A stretch of 64,000 bases of DNA from Adiantum capillus-veneris (lineage: Eukaryota > Streptophyta > Polypodiopsida > Polypodiales > Pteridaceae), in assembly GCA_014529385.2 (NCBI GenBank), contig CM043963.1, forward strand, positions 107,009,412 through 107,073,411. Direction: 5' to 3'. How positions within the stretch are numbered: the stretch's first letter is position 1; every line of letters starts with the position of its first letter. Below the pieces are notes generated by a model. The model did not search any database, had not been told where the DNA came from, and saw only the letters and a program-made list of their open reading frames with translations. Shown piece after piece: positions 23,509 through 33,499 of the stretch. The translations under genes were made by a program, and so were the position numbers.

Positions 23509-24579
23509 TATGCTTCGCGTGACCACATCCTTAGCTGATCTTTTGTAGCAAGACCTTCGTGTAGGTTCTCAACTTAATCTTTCAACATGTCTATTTAACT
23601 TTCTCAATCAATTGAGAGCTTCTTATAGGCATCGATCTCCTCGTGCAGTTGTTAATATTCTTGTCCGCTACTTTAACTTTCTTGATAGTTCTGGTTTCAT
23701 TGAGAGGTCCTTTCAATGTGTGTCGATCAAAAAGTACTAGTATGTAACTAGCTCGTTGTTGTGGCTATAGAAAGTGTGGTCTTCAATTCCTTTTTTGTGT
23801 CCCCACTTCGTAACACCAATCATACAATCAATGCTCCTTATTGTATAAAATGTTTCCCCTATACATCTATGAGTCTCTCCATTTAACTAATGATAGTAAC
23901 ACTAGCAAGGTAAGGAAGAAGGACCTAAGAATAATTTGATGCACTCATGTGCACCATTGATTAAGAGTGTCCCTCCCCTCCCCCTTCTCTCTCCCTCTCT
24001 CTAACATTAAGATGCAATCAACCTTGGCATCTCTCCAGCTCTTATCTAATTGCTTGCGTCTCCTCCTCCTTCTTGCATGCAAGATAGGTTGCAGTACACA
24101 TCATCACATAGATAGGGGGTTTATAAACACTGGTACAACTAATAAAGCATCGAGCAAGAGTGGAGTTGTCATGAATGGGCTTCAACGTTTGGAATACAAT
24201 TCAACACAACATCTCTACTAGTTTCTTTTGCTTGCTTGCATACCTACCACTTTCTTGTGAGCAGTATATAGTTTTCACTATATTTACAACAAAGGGATCT
24301 CGGGATGTTTCCAAGATCTCTCCACTGTAGTTCTTGAGTTTAAGACTCGTAATGTAGAGCTTTGATGTCTCTTGGGATTGAGGCCATGCCCATGCTTGAT
24401 GTGATTATATGTGTGTGTGCATATTTCTAGCGAGGTCCATCCCTACATACCTTTCTCTCTAGCCACTTCGTGGACTACCCTTGTATCCACAATCATGAAG
24501 CATTGAGAGTCACAACATAAAGCATTGATCAAATGGTCCCATATGTCATATTTCACCTTTGTGCATAATAATGCAATCC

Positions 24580-24631
<52 letters not shown>

Positions 24632-24754
24632 CCTTGAGCTGAAGCTAATCGGGTGGATCTTTAATGTCTCTTTGGATTGTTTTGAAAACTTAAGAACTCT
24701 CTTCTTTGTCCTCCTCCTCCTCTCTTGCTATATTGATTATCAAGTCTTGAGCTC

Positions 24755-24793
<39 letters not shown>

Positions 24794-25225
24794 AATGTCA
24801 AACATGGCATTGGAGCACCAATGAGGAGTCTCATTAACTATGCACATGCCCCCATAAAGTCACTAAGGTTGAGCATCACACCCTACTTGAGTGTTCAAAT
24901 TTTGATCATAGTAGAGTTTTCTGTCTTCACATTTTCAGCCATGAGCTCTCCCAACATACATTTCTCTCCCAATTCACGATGTGGACTCTATTGCTATGCT
25001 TATTGGGTCCTATTTGACCTCAAGGATGACAATGAAATCTGTGTGTGTGTGTGTCTGTGTGCGCGCGCGCGGGCGCCTTGAGTTTTTGAGTCAAGTAGAT
25101 CTTTAATCTCTTTTGGAACTGTTCCTACGAAATCTTCTTATCATCTTTGTGTGTGTGTTTTCTTGAGTAAAAGCCTTGAGTTGAAGTCTCGCTAGGGAGA
25201 TCTTTGAGATCTCTTCTATGATGTT

Positions 25226-25267
<42 letters not shown>

Positions 25268-25420
25268 AGTAGTAGTATTATTAGTAGAACTGAGGTGTTG
25301 AATGCAGTTATTATGTCTGGAAAGTTGGGTGTTTACATTGTAATTTGGCAGATGATAATACATAATAACTTTGTATTACATCAATGAGTGAGCAATAGAT
25401 GGAATTGTGAATGCTAAGGC
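23509..25420. repeat. Gene-poor stretch with (TC)n tracts and degenerate repeats
   Basis: (TC)n runs lie at about 24583-24628, 24762-24791 and 25229-25264, and a (GT)/(GC) run at about 25041-25071. Short phrases of the form gccttgag...tagatctttaat...tctcttt recur near 24633, 25074 and 25170, suggesting a decayed tandem repeat. No coding region is supported. Confidence 0.55.
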
Positions 25421-25700
25421 TTCAATAGCGAAGACCACCACGCCTGCCAAATCTAAGTCCACCATTGAAACCACCGAGACCACCATTTAAGCCGCCATAA
25501 GAACCTCCTCGAATGCAAGCCAATGGTGGCTGTGAGCTACCACCTCCACCAAGGGGTTCTCCATGACACCACCACTAAGGTCATTGCCCCACCTATCGCT
25601 TGAACCTCGAAACCATCTCTAGGCCCACCATCGTCGCTTGAAGGTGATGGAGACAGAGGCTCATTAGTGCACGTGTACATAGCTTGAGCTTTGTTCTCAC
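25420..25700 (-). pseudogene. Glycine-rich (GGLNGG / RGG-like) reading-frame fragment
   Basis: On the minus strand a frame ending near 25425 reads a Gly-rich tail with SYGGLNGGLGGFNGGLR and RRGGLRY before TGA. Continuing upstream, the Gly-rich sense needs one or two frame changes (DRWGNDLSGG near 25590). It resembles a low-complexity C-terminus of an RNA-binding protein, but no RNA-binding domain is visible, so the parent family is unknown. Confidence 0.3.
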
Positions 25701-25769
25701 TAAGCTACCAAAAAGAAGGGTAAGTTTTTTGAGAGAAATGTGTTCAATGCAAGAGTGTATTCTTGGTCG

Positions 25770-25870
25770 CCCCCCCCCCCCCCGCCCCTCCTCCCCCCCC
25801 TCCCCCTCTCTCTCTCTCTCTCTCTCTCTCACTCACACACACACACACCCCAATACCGATGCTTAATCCA

Positions 25871-25925
<55 letters not shown>
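25770..25925. repeat. Compound microsatellite C(n)-(TC)n-(AC)n-(TC)n-(AC)n
   Basis: A C-rich run (about 25770-25806) passes directly into (TC)n, then (AC)n, then, after a short spacer, a second (TC)n-(AC)n pair. Confidence 0.95.
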
Positions 25926-25926
<1 letters not shown>

Positions 25927-26469
25927 CTATGTGGTTAGCCATACTAGAATCCAAGACCTAATTTTTTTTGAGTCTTAATTATTAGTCGATCTTAGTTTTT
26001 TTACGATTGAAAGACTGTTGTAAAATAAACAAGGTGCTGTCCGATTTTTTATCATTTAGATAGATAAACACCCTTTTGATCAGAGGGGAGGATACACAAT
26101 AACATTTTGCTTGGAGGGAAGGAACACACAACTCCGGCATAAGAGTATTAAGTCGACAACTTGTTTTAACGAATTTTCGAAGTTTTCTAAAGTTAGCTTT
26201 TTCTAACAATCATGGCTTACTTTGCCTGGGGAAAGATATACCAACTAACATATACCTCATGACAAATTATATCACCATGGATACTTTAAAATACACAGAT
26301 TTAATATATCATATTGTATGTGGAAAATCCTTGGCACTAACACCCATCTTTAATGCGGGGTGGAGTAATGGGATCGACGTTCTGGGTTGAGGGGCGAGAT
26401 TTGGAGGTGCACAAAACACGGCTGCCCAAAAAGCTAGGCACAATAAACCAGTGGGAAAACGAGACACGC

Positions 26470-26545
26470 TGTCACGATTTCAACTAGTGACCTTGCAGTC
26501 CGAGTTTAGGGTCACATAAGCTAACCACCTCACCCACGCGTGCAT
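26470..26545 (-). repeat. Possible tRNA-derived SINE head
   Basis: Read on the minus strand, TGGGTGAGGTGGTTAGC resembles a Pol III A box, and about 40 nt later AGTTGAAATCG is a weak B box. Downstream minus-strand sequence (to about 26340) is C/T-rich but has no clear poly(A) tail or target duplication. It may equally be a chance match. The rest of 25930-27200 shows no gene. Confidence 0.3.
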
Positions 26546-27202
26546 CATGTAATCACAATCGTTTTTATGACTTTATATTGTGAGGTGATATGCATGCCTC
26601 ATGTGTTCAAGTTTAGTGCCTGCTCAAGTTTAGTTTTTGATTGGATAAACACATACATATTTTGTTTGAAAACAAGCGTGGTAAAACTTTCTCCCTTTGC
26701 TCGCTGGCAGAGGTCTTGTGGAACATGGGTTCATACCTTAAGAGACTAGTGCCTCAAAATACATCACATGAAGGGGCCCTTGAGATAGCGGTTTGCGAGA
26801 ATCGGGCTAATGAAGTCCTTGGAGTCCAAGATTGGGGCATCATCCAGAGATCGTGGACTATCAATCCCAATAGGTCGTGGGAAAGGTATTTCCACAAGCG
26901 CAAACCCGAAAAACTCATGACGTGAAATATGCCAGTCAGGCAGGTGTGGCATTATGGATAGTATGTGTCGATGGCAGGGCATCATCAGATGACTACTCCG
27001 TGCGTAGACGGTTGGTTGAGGTCCATTCGGACCCGAGACAAATATTCAATTGGCTCAAGCACTTGGATGGAGTCTTCCTTGGGTGGCAGATGTGTGTGGG
27101 AACCCTTTTAGGGCTAATTTAGGAGGTTCTTCACACGACTATCAAAACCCTTGAGGCTTGAAAAAATCCATTGTCCCCAAAAAAATCTCTTTTCATTAAA
27201 TG

Positions 27203-27229
27203 CTCCCCCCCCCCCCCCCCCCCCCAAAC

Positions 27230-27279
<50 letters not shown>
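27203..27279. repeat. C tract and (AC)n microsatellite, target of copia Co2
   Basis: A C run of about 21 nt is followed by CAAACAAA and about 45 nt of (AC)n that ends at the LTR of Co2. The same (AC)n resumes at 31592 beyond the other LTR. Confidence 0.95.
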
Positions 27280-27282
<3 letters not shown>

Positions 27283-27471
27283 TGGGGTACAAAGCCCAAT
27301 GTGGTCGCCCAGGTAAGTGGGCGGGCCGCCAGGTATGTACACATGTTCTTTTGTAAAAACCTAATAAGAACTCACTATGCTCTACACATTACAGTAGAGC
27401 GAGTTCACCATATCGTTGTGCTCTTCTTCTCGCACTCTCTCTCGTGTCGCACTTCCGCTCGTACTCCTTCA
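27280..27471 (+). repeat. 5' LTR of Co2
   Basis: This 192-bp LTR is followed after 2 nt by the tRNA-Met-type primer site TGGTATCAGAGC. Confidence 0.95.
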
Positions 27472-28566
27472 ACTGGTATCAGAGCTCAGATCGAGGCTCG
27501 GGGCAGCAGTGCAGGAGGCTAGAGTCACCAGCTCAGATTGGAGTGAAATTCGACAGGCGAAGACACGGCCCCAAATCCTGTGGGAAAGCCCGAAGGCCAC
27601 GGTGTTGTCAGAAATCCATTCTGAGGTCATCTCGGCCACCGTTCGGCTTCGACAAAGGTCTGCGCAGGCCATTTTCGACTACGTGGTCTCGACGGGTGCA
27701 GATCCGACTCTGCAAATTTGGGGTTTTCGGCCTACGACTGTAGGTGCTGAGGATATCGACACTCCCAGAGTGTTGATTTGTGGCTGTCTACACATCGAAG
27801 GACGGCTCACAGTTCTTGGAGGCGTGTCACATACGACACGGGCGCATCTACACACAGACTGGAGGCGACATCCACTAGTTCATCAGGTAGCTTGTGTTTG
27901 CTGCTTGATATTCCAGATTTCATCCTGACATTGCAGGTACTTCCACATGGGATGTATTGTCAGAGATGATGTATGTCTGTTGAGGGTTTGCTGGCTGTGA
28001 GTCACGCAGCAAACAACCGCCAGCGGTTACAGTATACAGTGGGAAATTTGTGGATGTATGACTTTGTGGGAAGTCTATGTACTGTCAGATTTACTGCAGC
28101 CTTTGTTGAGGGTCGAGTGAGGTTTTATTGAGCTGGGGGATTCTCGAATGTTGAGATCCTTTCGGTGATACAGGTCTTGGAGCGATCCCTCGAGCACCCT
28201 TAGATAGGCAGCTAGGATGTATTGACTGTGAGTTAGACAGTTGGGATTGCATCTTTGCTTTACTGCCGTTGAGGCATTGTCGCAGTCTATGCTTATAGGA
28301 CAGTGACAGGACAGTGACAGACAGTACAGGTGTAGGACAGGTTTACCCGCAGCTTACAGTGTCAGAGAGACAGTGTTTTTTGAGCTGTTTTTTGGTCTGT
28401 TTTTAGTACACCAGAGCCATTTTACAAAGGATACTTTGCCAAAATTTTTGCAGAATCTGAAGCTTTCTTGGTTCATTTGACAGGTTGATATTGGTTCAGA
28501 GGTCAGGTTGCAGGGGAAACTCTGCCGAATTTTTCCCAGAAAAGTAAACTACTGTGAAGCATAGCT

Positions 28567-30735
28567 ATGGCTGGATCACAGGACACTGCTCTTTACAATA
28601 TCAAGAAGCTGGATGGAACCAATTTCCCATTGTGGAAGAAGCAGATTTGGCACGTGTTGGTACAAAAGAAGCAGATAAAACCTATAAAGCTCAAGGGGAT
28701 AAAACTAGAAGATATGGACGAAGATGAATGGAGCGAAATGGATGAATTGGCACTTTCTACCATTATGCTGACTTTGGAAGAAAGCGTTTACTTCAATGTA
28801 GCAGACGAGATGTCGGCTTATCAAGCATGGTTAAAGCTGAGTGATCTTTATGAGAAGCAGAGTGCAGCTTCACAGGTATACTGGCTTAAGAAGCTTGTTG
28901 ACTTGAAGATGAAAGAAGGGACACCTATGTCCAATCATCTGAATGAATTCAACACAATCTATAGTCAGTTGTCAGCTCAAGGTGTCAAGTTTGATGAACC
29001 TGTTAGAGCTATGTTCCTGTTGATTACATTGCCGAAAAGTTGGGACACTTTTCGCACAGCTTTGAGTAATTCTGCACCTCCAGATGGTTTGAACATAGCA
29101 GGTGTAGAAGGAAGTCTGCTTACTGAAGAAACCAATAGAAAGACAATGGACAAAGGCAAAGGAACAGCCTTAGTTGTCAGGGGAAGGACCATAGAAAAGT
29201 ACAAAGGTGGAAAGAGGAATCAGTCTCGTAGCAAGTCCCGCAGTGCTAAAGGCAAGAGTGACATAGAATGCTACCATTGTGGCAAGAAGGGTCACATGAA
29301 AAGAGACTGCAGAGAATGGAAAGCAGAAAAAGGCAAAGAGAAAGCTGAAGACCATGGTGAGAAGAACAAGTCCTCAGTGAAGATTCAAGAAATAAATGTG
29401 ACAAACACTGTTGCAGAGGATGACAGTCTAGTGTCAGGAGACATCTACTTCTTGAAGAATACAATGGACTCAGCTCTTCTTACAACATCTGATGGAAATG
29501 CACTGAGTGACTGGATTATAGACTCAGGGGCATCACTTCATGTGTCTCCAAACAAGGAGTGGTTTACCTCTTATGTGACCACTAAAGATCATGTTTGGCT
29601 AGGCAATGGGCAGACATGTGAGATCTTAGGTGTTGGAGATGTTCAATTGAAGTTTCAGAATGGCTCTTCTTTCACGCTGAAGAATGTGAGACATGTTCCC
29701 GCAATTACAAAGAGCTTGATCAGCACAGGTTTACTTGATGATGCTAGCTACGTCACCACTTTTGGACAGAACATGTGGAAGATATCCAAGGGTTCTATGA
29801 CAGTAGCACATGGAGTAAAGTCTGGAGGACTTTACATGATTTATGTATCAAATGTCTCTAAAAATGTAATCAATGTAACCGAGAAGCCGAACGTTTCTTT
29901 GTGGCATAGCCGATTAGGAAATATGTCCAAGAAGGGAATGGAAATCTTGTCTCGTTCTGGTTATTTGCCTGGCTTTTCATTTAATGATTTTGAATTCTGT
30001 GAACATTGTCTGTATGGTAAGCAAACACAACAGCCACATAAGCATAGAAGCAGTAGAAGAGATACACAGTTGACACTTGTTCATAGTGATTTGTGTGGAC
30101 CTATGCCTAACCTATCTCTAGGGGGAGCTTCTTACTTTATGACATTTATAGATGATTACTCGAGGAAAGTATGGGTTTACTTTCTCAAGCACAAGGATGA
30201 AGCGTTTAGTGTTTTCAAAACGTTTGTGACACTTGTGGAGAATCAGAGTGGCAAGAAGCTTAAATGCTTACGCACTGACAATGGTGGAGAGTATGTTTCA
30301 AAGGCCTTTCAGGACTTTTGTGAGTCAAAAGGTATAAAACGTGAACTTACTGCTCCTTACAATCCTCCTCAAAATGGTGTTGCTGAGAGGATGAATAGGA
30401 CCATACAAGAGAAGGTCAGAAGTATGTTGTCTAATGCACAGCTGCCAAATGGGCTTTGGGCTGAAGCTGTATCAACAGCTGTTCATCTTGTAAATAGATC
30501 TCCTAGAAAGGTTTTGCAGAAGGATTCAATGCCAGAGATGATATGGTCATGCAAAATGCCCTCATACAAGCATCTCAGAGTCTTTGGCTGTGAGGCATAT
30601 ACTCACGTTCCAAAGGAATTTAGGAACAAACTTGAGCCAAAGAGTAGAAAGTGCATCTTTCTAGGCTATGGTAATTCTGGTGAGATGGGGTACAGACTTT
30701 GGGATCCCGAATCCAGAAAGGTTGTCCGGGAGTAG
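28567..30735 (+). CDS. Co2 gag-protease-integrase frame
   Basis: A 722-codon open frame starts MAGSQDTALYNIKKLDGTNF, a typical copia gag N-terminus. The gag domain is followed by zinc knuckle CYHCGKKGHMKRDC (residues about 235-248), protease DSGASLHV (D near 319), integrase with HSDLCGP (D near 508), the DNGGEYV motif (D near 571) and NGVAERMNRT (E near 607), so all three integrase acidic residues are kept. It ends in the post-integrase region (MGYRLWDPESRKVVRE). The stop falls at a deletion joint: the following frame is RNase H, not RT. Gag, protease and integrase could still be made, but the element cannot make its own cDNA. Confidence 0.92.
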   Translation: MAGSQDTALYNIKKLDGTNFPLWKKQIWHVLVQKKQIKPIKLKGIKLEDMDEDEWSEMDELALSTIMLTLEESVYFNVADEMSAYQAWLKLSDLYEKQSAASQVYWLKKLVDLKMKEGTPMSNHLNEFNTIYSQLSAQGVKFDEPVRAMFLLITLPKSWDTFRTALSNSAPPDGLNIAGVEGSLLTEETNRKTMDKGKGTALVVRGRTIEKYKGGKRNQSRSKSRSAKGKSDIECYHCGKKGHMKRDCREWKAEKGKEKAEDHGEKNKSSVKIQEINVTNTVAEDDSLVSGDIYFLKNTMDSALLTTSDGNALSDWIIDSGASLHVSPNKEWFTSYVTTKDHVWLGNGQTCEILGVGDVQLKFQNGSSFTLKNVRHVPAITKSLISTGLLDDASYVTTFGQNMWKISKGSMTVAHGVKSGGLYMIYVSNVSKNVINVTEKPNVSLWHSRLGNMSKKGMEILSRSGYLPGFSFNDFEFCEHCLYGKQTQQPHKHRSSRRDTQLTLVHSDLCGPMPNLSLGGASYFMTFIDDYSRKVWVYFLKHKDEAFSVFKTFVTLVENQSGKKLKCLRTDNGGEYVSKAFQDFCESKGIKRELTAPYNPPQNGVAERMNRTIQEKVRSMLSNAQLPNGLWAEAVSTAVHLVNRSPRKVLQKDSMPEMIWSCKMPSYKHLRVFGCEAYTHVPKEFRNKLEPKSRKCIFLGYGNSGEMGYRLWDPESRKVVRE

Positions 30736-31310
30736 TAAGTCGATACATGTCAAACCCAGGCAAGAAACATTGGGAGGCAGTGAAAGGAATATTGAGATAC
30801 CTGAAAGCTACAAAGAGTATGCGTATATGCTATGGGAGTCAGGAGCTAAGTGTAAAGGGTTTTACAGACTCAGATTATGCAGGTGACTTAGACAACCGAA
30901 GGTCTACGTCAGGGTATGTCTTTACATTGGCTGGTGGAGCAGTATCATGGCGTTCTAGATTACAAGATTGTGTTACTCAGTCTACTACAGAGGCTGAATA
31001 TGTTGCAGCATCAGAGGCATGCAAAGAATCAATTTGGCTTAATCGAATAGTAACAGATTTGGGAATCAAAGAAGAGATGCCTGTGTTATATTGTGATAGT
31101 CAAAGTGCTATACAATTGGCTCGCAATCCAGTTTATCACTCAAAGACAAAACATGTGGATGTGAAGTATCATTTCATCAGGGAAATGCTCGAGGATAAGC
31201 AACTTCAGCTTGTCAAAGTTCACACCACAGAAAATCCTGTTGATCTACTTACAAAAGGACTTCCCTCAGAGAGCTTTGTGCATTTTCGCAAGCAGTTAGG
31301 TGTAGGGTAG
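30729..31310 (+). pseudogene. Co2 RNase H fragment, separated from pol by RT deletion
   Basis: From about 30730 the frame reads VVSRYMSNPGKKHWEAVK, then DSDYAGDLDNRRSTSGYVF, STTEAEYVAASEA and the TKHVDVKYHFIRE block, ending at TAG 31308-31310. This is the connection and RNase H end of a copia polyprotein. It follows directly on the post-integrase segment, so roughly the whole RT domain (over 1 kb compared with Co1) is missing. It is out of frame with the upstream CDS. Confidence 0.9.
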
Positions 31311-31399
31311 TACATCACTTCTCTACATCTCTTGTATATTAGCTTGTATAGTAGCTTCTCTCACACTTAAAGTACCACATTGGACTTTAAGTGGGAGGT

Positions 31400-31591
31400 T
31401 GTTGGGGTATAAAGCCCAATGTGGTCGCCCAGGTAAGTGGGCGGGCCACTAGGTATGTACACATGTTCTTTTGTAAAAACCTAATAAGAACTCACTATGC
31501 TCTACACATTACAGTAGAGCGAGTTCACCATATCGTCGTGCTCTTCTTCTCGCACTCTCTCTCGCGTCGCACTTCCGCTCGTACTCCTTCA
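31400..31591 (+). repeat. 3' LTR of Co2
   Basis: A 192-bp LTR with five differences from the 5' copy. It is preceded by a GGGAGG polypurine tract and followed by the resumed (AC)n target sequence. Confidence 0.95.
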
Positions 31592-32072
31592 ACACACACA
31601 CACAAAATGCTTTTAAGCTGTAGTTCTGTATAAATTATAGAGGCTAATGATGCACTAATTAGGCAAAATTGGTCGAGCAATTTATTGCACCAACGAAGCC
31701 CAATTAGAGCAAGGAGATAGTCAATGGTTAGCTCTTGGCAAGGGCTTCTTGCACACACTTTTAATGCACATAGATCATGAAGTCAAAAGGGCTATTTAGA
31801 GACAAAAATTATGAAAAAACCACGCTAAGTGAAAAGGCTAATTGAAGATAAAAATTATGCAAGAGATGAATGATTTCCTCCTCTTCTAATCAACAAAGTA
31901 TAGTGGAGCATGTGCATGCCCAAGTGGTGATTGGGGAATGGGATTATTAAGAATGCTAATGCAATAGAGATAAATAGGTCTATGTAGGAACCATCGGCTT
32001 TGATATCACATGAAAGGGGTTGTGATCATGGAAAAAATGTTAATGAGCTCTTCATAATGTAATTAACATGCT

Positions 32073-32075
<3 letters not shown>

Positions 32076-32134
<59 letters not shown>
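32076..32134. repeat. (GA)n microsatellite
   Basis: A perfect or near-perfect (GA)n run of about 55 nt in otherwise unassigned DNA. The surrounding region 31603-32385 has no recognisable gene. Confidence 0.95.
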
Positions 32135-32137
<3 letters not shown>

Positions 32138-32383
32138 ACACTAATGGAAGTAGCAAAAATAACAAATATGCAAATGATTACAAAGTGGGCTACAATGATG
32201 GTAATGAGTGGGGATGCAAAGTGGATAGAAAGTATGTAGCTTAGGCTTCTTTTTTAAAATTGGGAGAGGGCATCTACCGATGTAAACAATGATTTCAAAT
32301 GTGTAGGCTTCCAATGTAGAGAGGGTTCTCACTAGTTGGTGGTGCGGATGTGTCACACACCCAACAAGGGCCCCATGGCTACC

Positions 32384-32384
<1 letters not shown>

Positions 32385-32458
<74 letters not shown>

Positions 32459-32660
32459 GTGCATACACATAGAGAAAGAAAGAGAGGCAACACACTTTTG
32501 TTTACAGTTACATGGTGTTGATTAATAATTAGGTACAGGTTTTATAACTACGCAAAGGGTGTGATTCCAATGGGTGTGTGCCCCTTGGATGATGAGTGGT
32601 GGACAATTGTGAGTGCCCAATTGTGCTTGAGCTGCAACAATCCCCCTCAAGCGCAATTGT

Positions 32661-32726
<66 letters not shown>

Positions 32727-32928
32727 GTGCATACACATAGAGAAAGAAAGAGAGGCAACACACTTTTGTTTACAGTTACATGGTGTTGATTAATAATTAG
32801 GTACAGGTTTTATAACTACGCAAAGGGTGTGATTCCAATGGGTGTGTGCCCCTTGGATGATGAGTGGTGGACAATTGTGAGTGCCCAATTGTGCTTGAGC
32901 TGCAACAATCCCCCTCAAGCGCAATTGT

Positions 32929-32977
<49 letters not shown>

Positions 32978-32979
32978 TT
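32385..32979. repeat. Perfect tandem duplication, 268-bp period, bounded by (GA)n
   Basis: The ~205-bp segment from ttgtgcatacacatag (32457) to gcgcaattgtggaaa (about 32665) recurs at 32725 to about 32933 without a difference I can find. (GA)n tracts lie before, between and after (32385-32456, 32665-32724, 32933-32979). The arrangement fits a recent unequal exchange between GA tracts. Confidence 0.9.
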
Positions 32980-33189
32980 TATTGAAAATTTTTCTTGTGT
33001 GTGGCTACAAGAGTGCTGTTTTTTTTTTTAATACATCCGAGGATAGCTAAGCATAGGTAGGTAGAATAGTCAAGGGAGAGGCTATCCAAGATCAAGGAAA
33101 TGGGTTTCTTGAAGTACCCAAGCAATTCTCTTTTTCTTTGTGCATGCAAGTTGTTTCATTCGAGGTTTTTTCTTCACCATGACTCGCGG

Positions 33190-33495
33190 CTTGGTCTTCT
33201 TTATGTGTGGTCTCTACTTCATGTGAGGTTGACGCTTCATCTTGACTCTCAACTTTGAGCACCATGCTCAAACTCGGATGGGATCAATCTTTGCCCCCCC
33301 CCCCCCCCCCGTCTCCCCTCAAGGAGAGTAGGATGCTAGAGGGATGGATGAAGTTGGTGTTGACGTTTGTACTTGGTCTTCTTCATGTGTAGTATTTGCT
33401 TCATGTAGGGTTTATGCTTCGTCTTGACTCTTGGCTTCAAGCACCATGCTCAAACTTGCATGGGATCAATCTTTGTCTCCCCTCCAGGAGAGTAG
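33190..33495. repeat. Imperfect tandem duplication, about 190-bp unit, with a C-tract in one copy
   Basis: The block ggtcttcttt...gcttcatcttgactct...gcaccatgctcaaact...gggatcaatctttg...tctcccctc...aggagagtagg occurs at about 33196-33331 and again at about 33379-33493. The first copy has a run of about 17 C between ctttg and gtctcccc (33293-33310); the second lacks it. Confidence 0.8.
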
Positions 33496-33499
33496 GTCG

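Larger units (their letters stand above)
27280..31591 (+). mobile_element. Copia element Co2, RT-deleted, inserted in (AC)n
   Basis: Two 192-bp LTRs (27280-27471 and 31400-31591) start TGTTGGGGTA and end CTCCTTCA. They differ at five positions. ACACA flanks both sides (27275-27279, 31592-31596), consistent with a 5-bp duplication, although the microsatellite target makes that ambiguous. The primer site TGGTATCAGAGC is at 27474-27485 and the polypurine tract AAGTGGGAGGT at 31389-31399. The leader before gag is unusually long (about 1.1 kb). Internal coding has an in-element deletion that removes the reverse transcriptase. Confidence 0.95.

Noticed and set aside
26764-26985. Minus-strand 73-codon frame
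   Set aside because: No recognisable motif and an overlapping plus-strand frame of equal quality; not supported as a gene.
27416-27928. 170-codon frame in the Co2 leader
   Set aside because: It starts inside the LTR and overlaps the primer site; no domain similarity. It is treated as untranslated leader.
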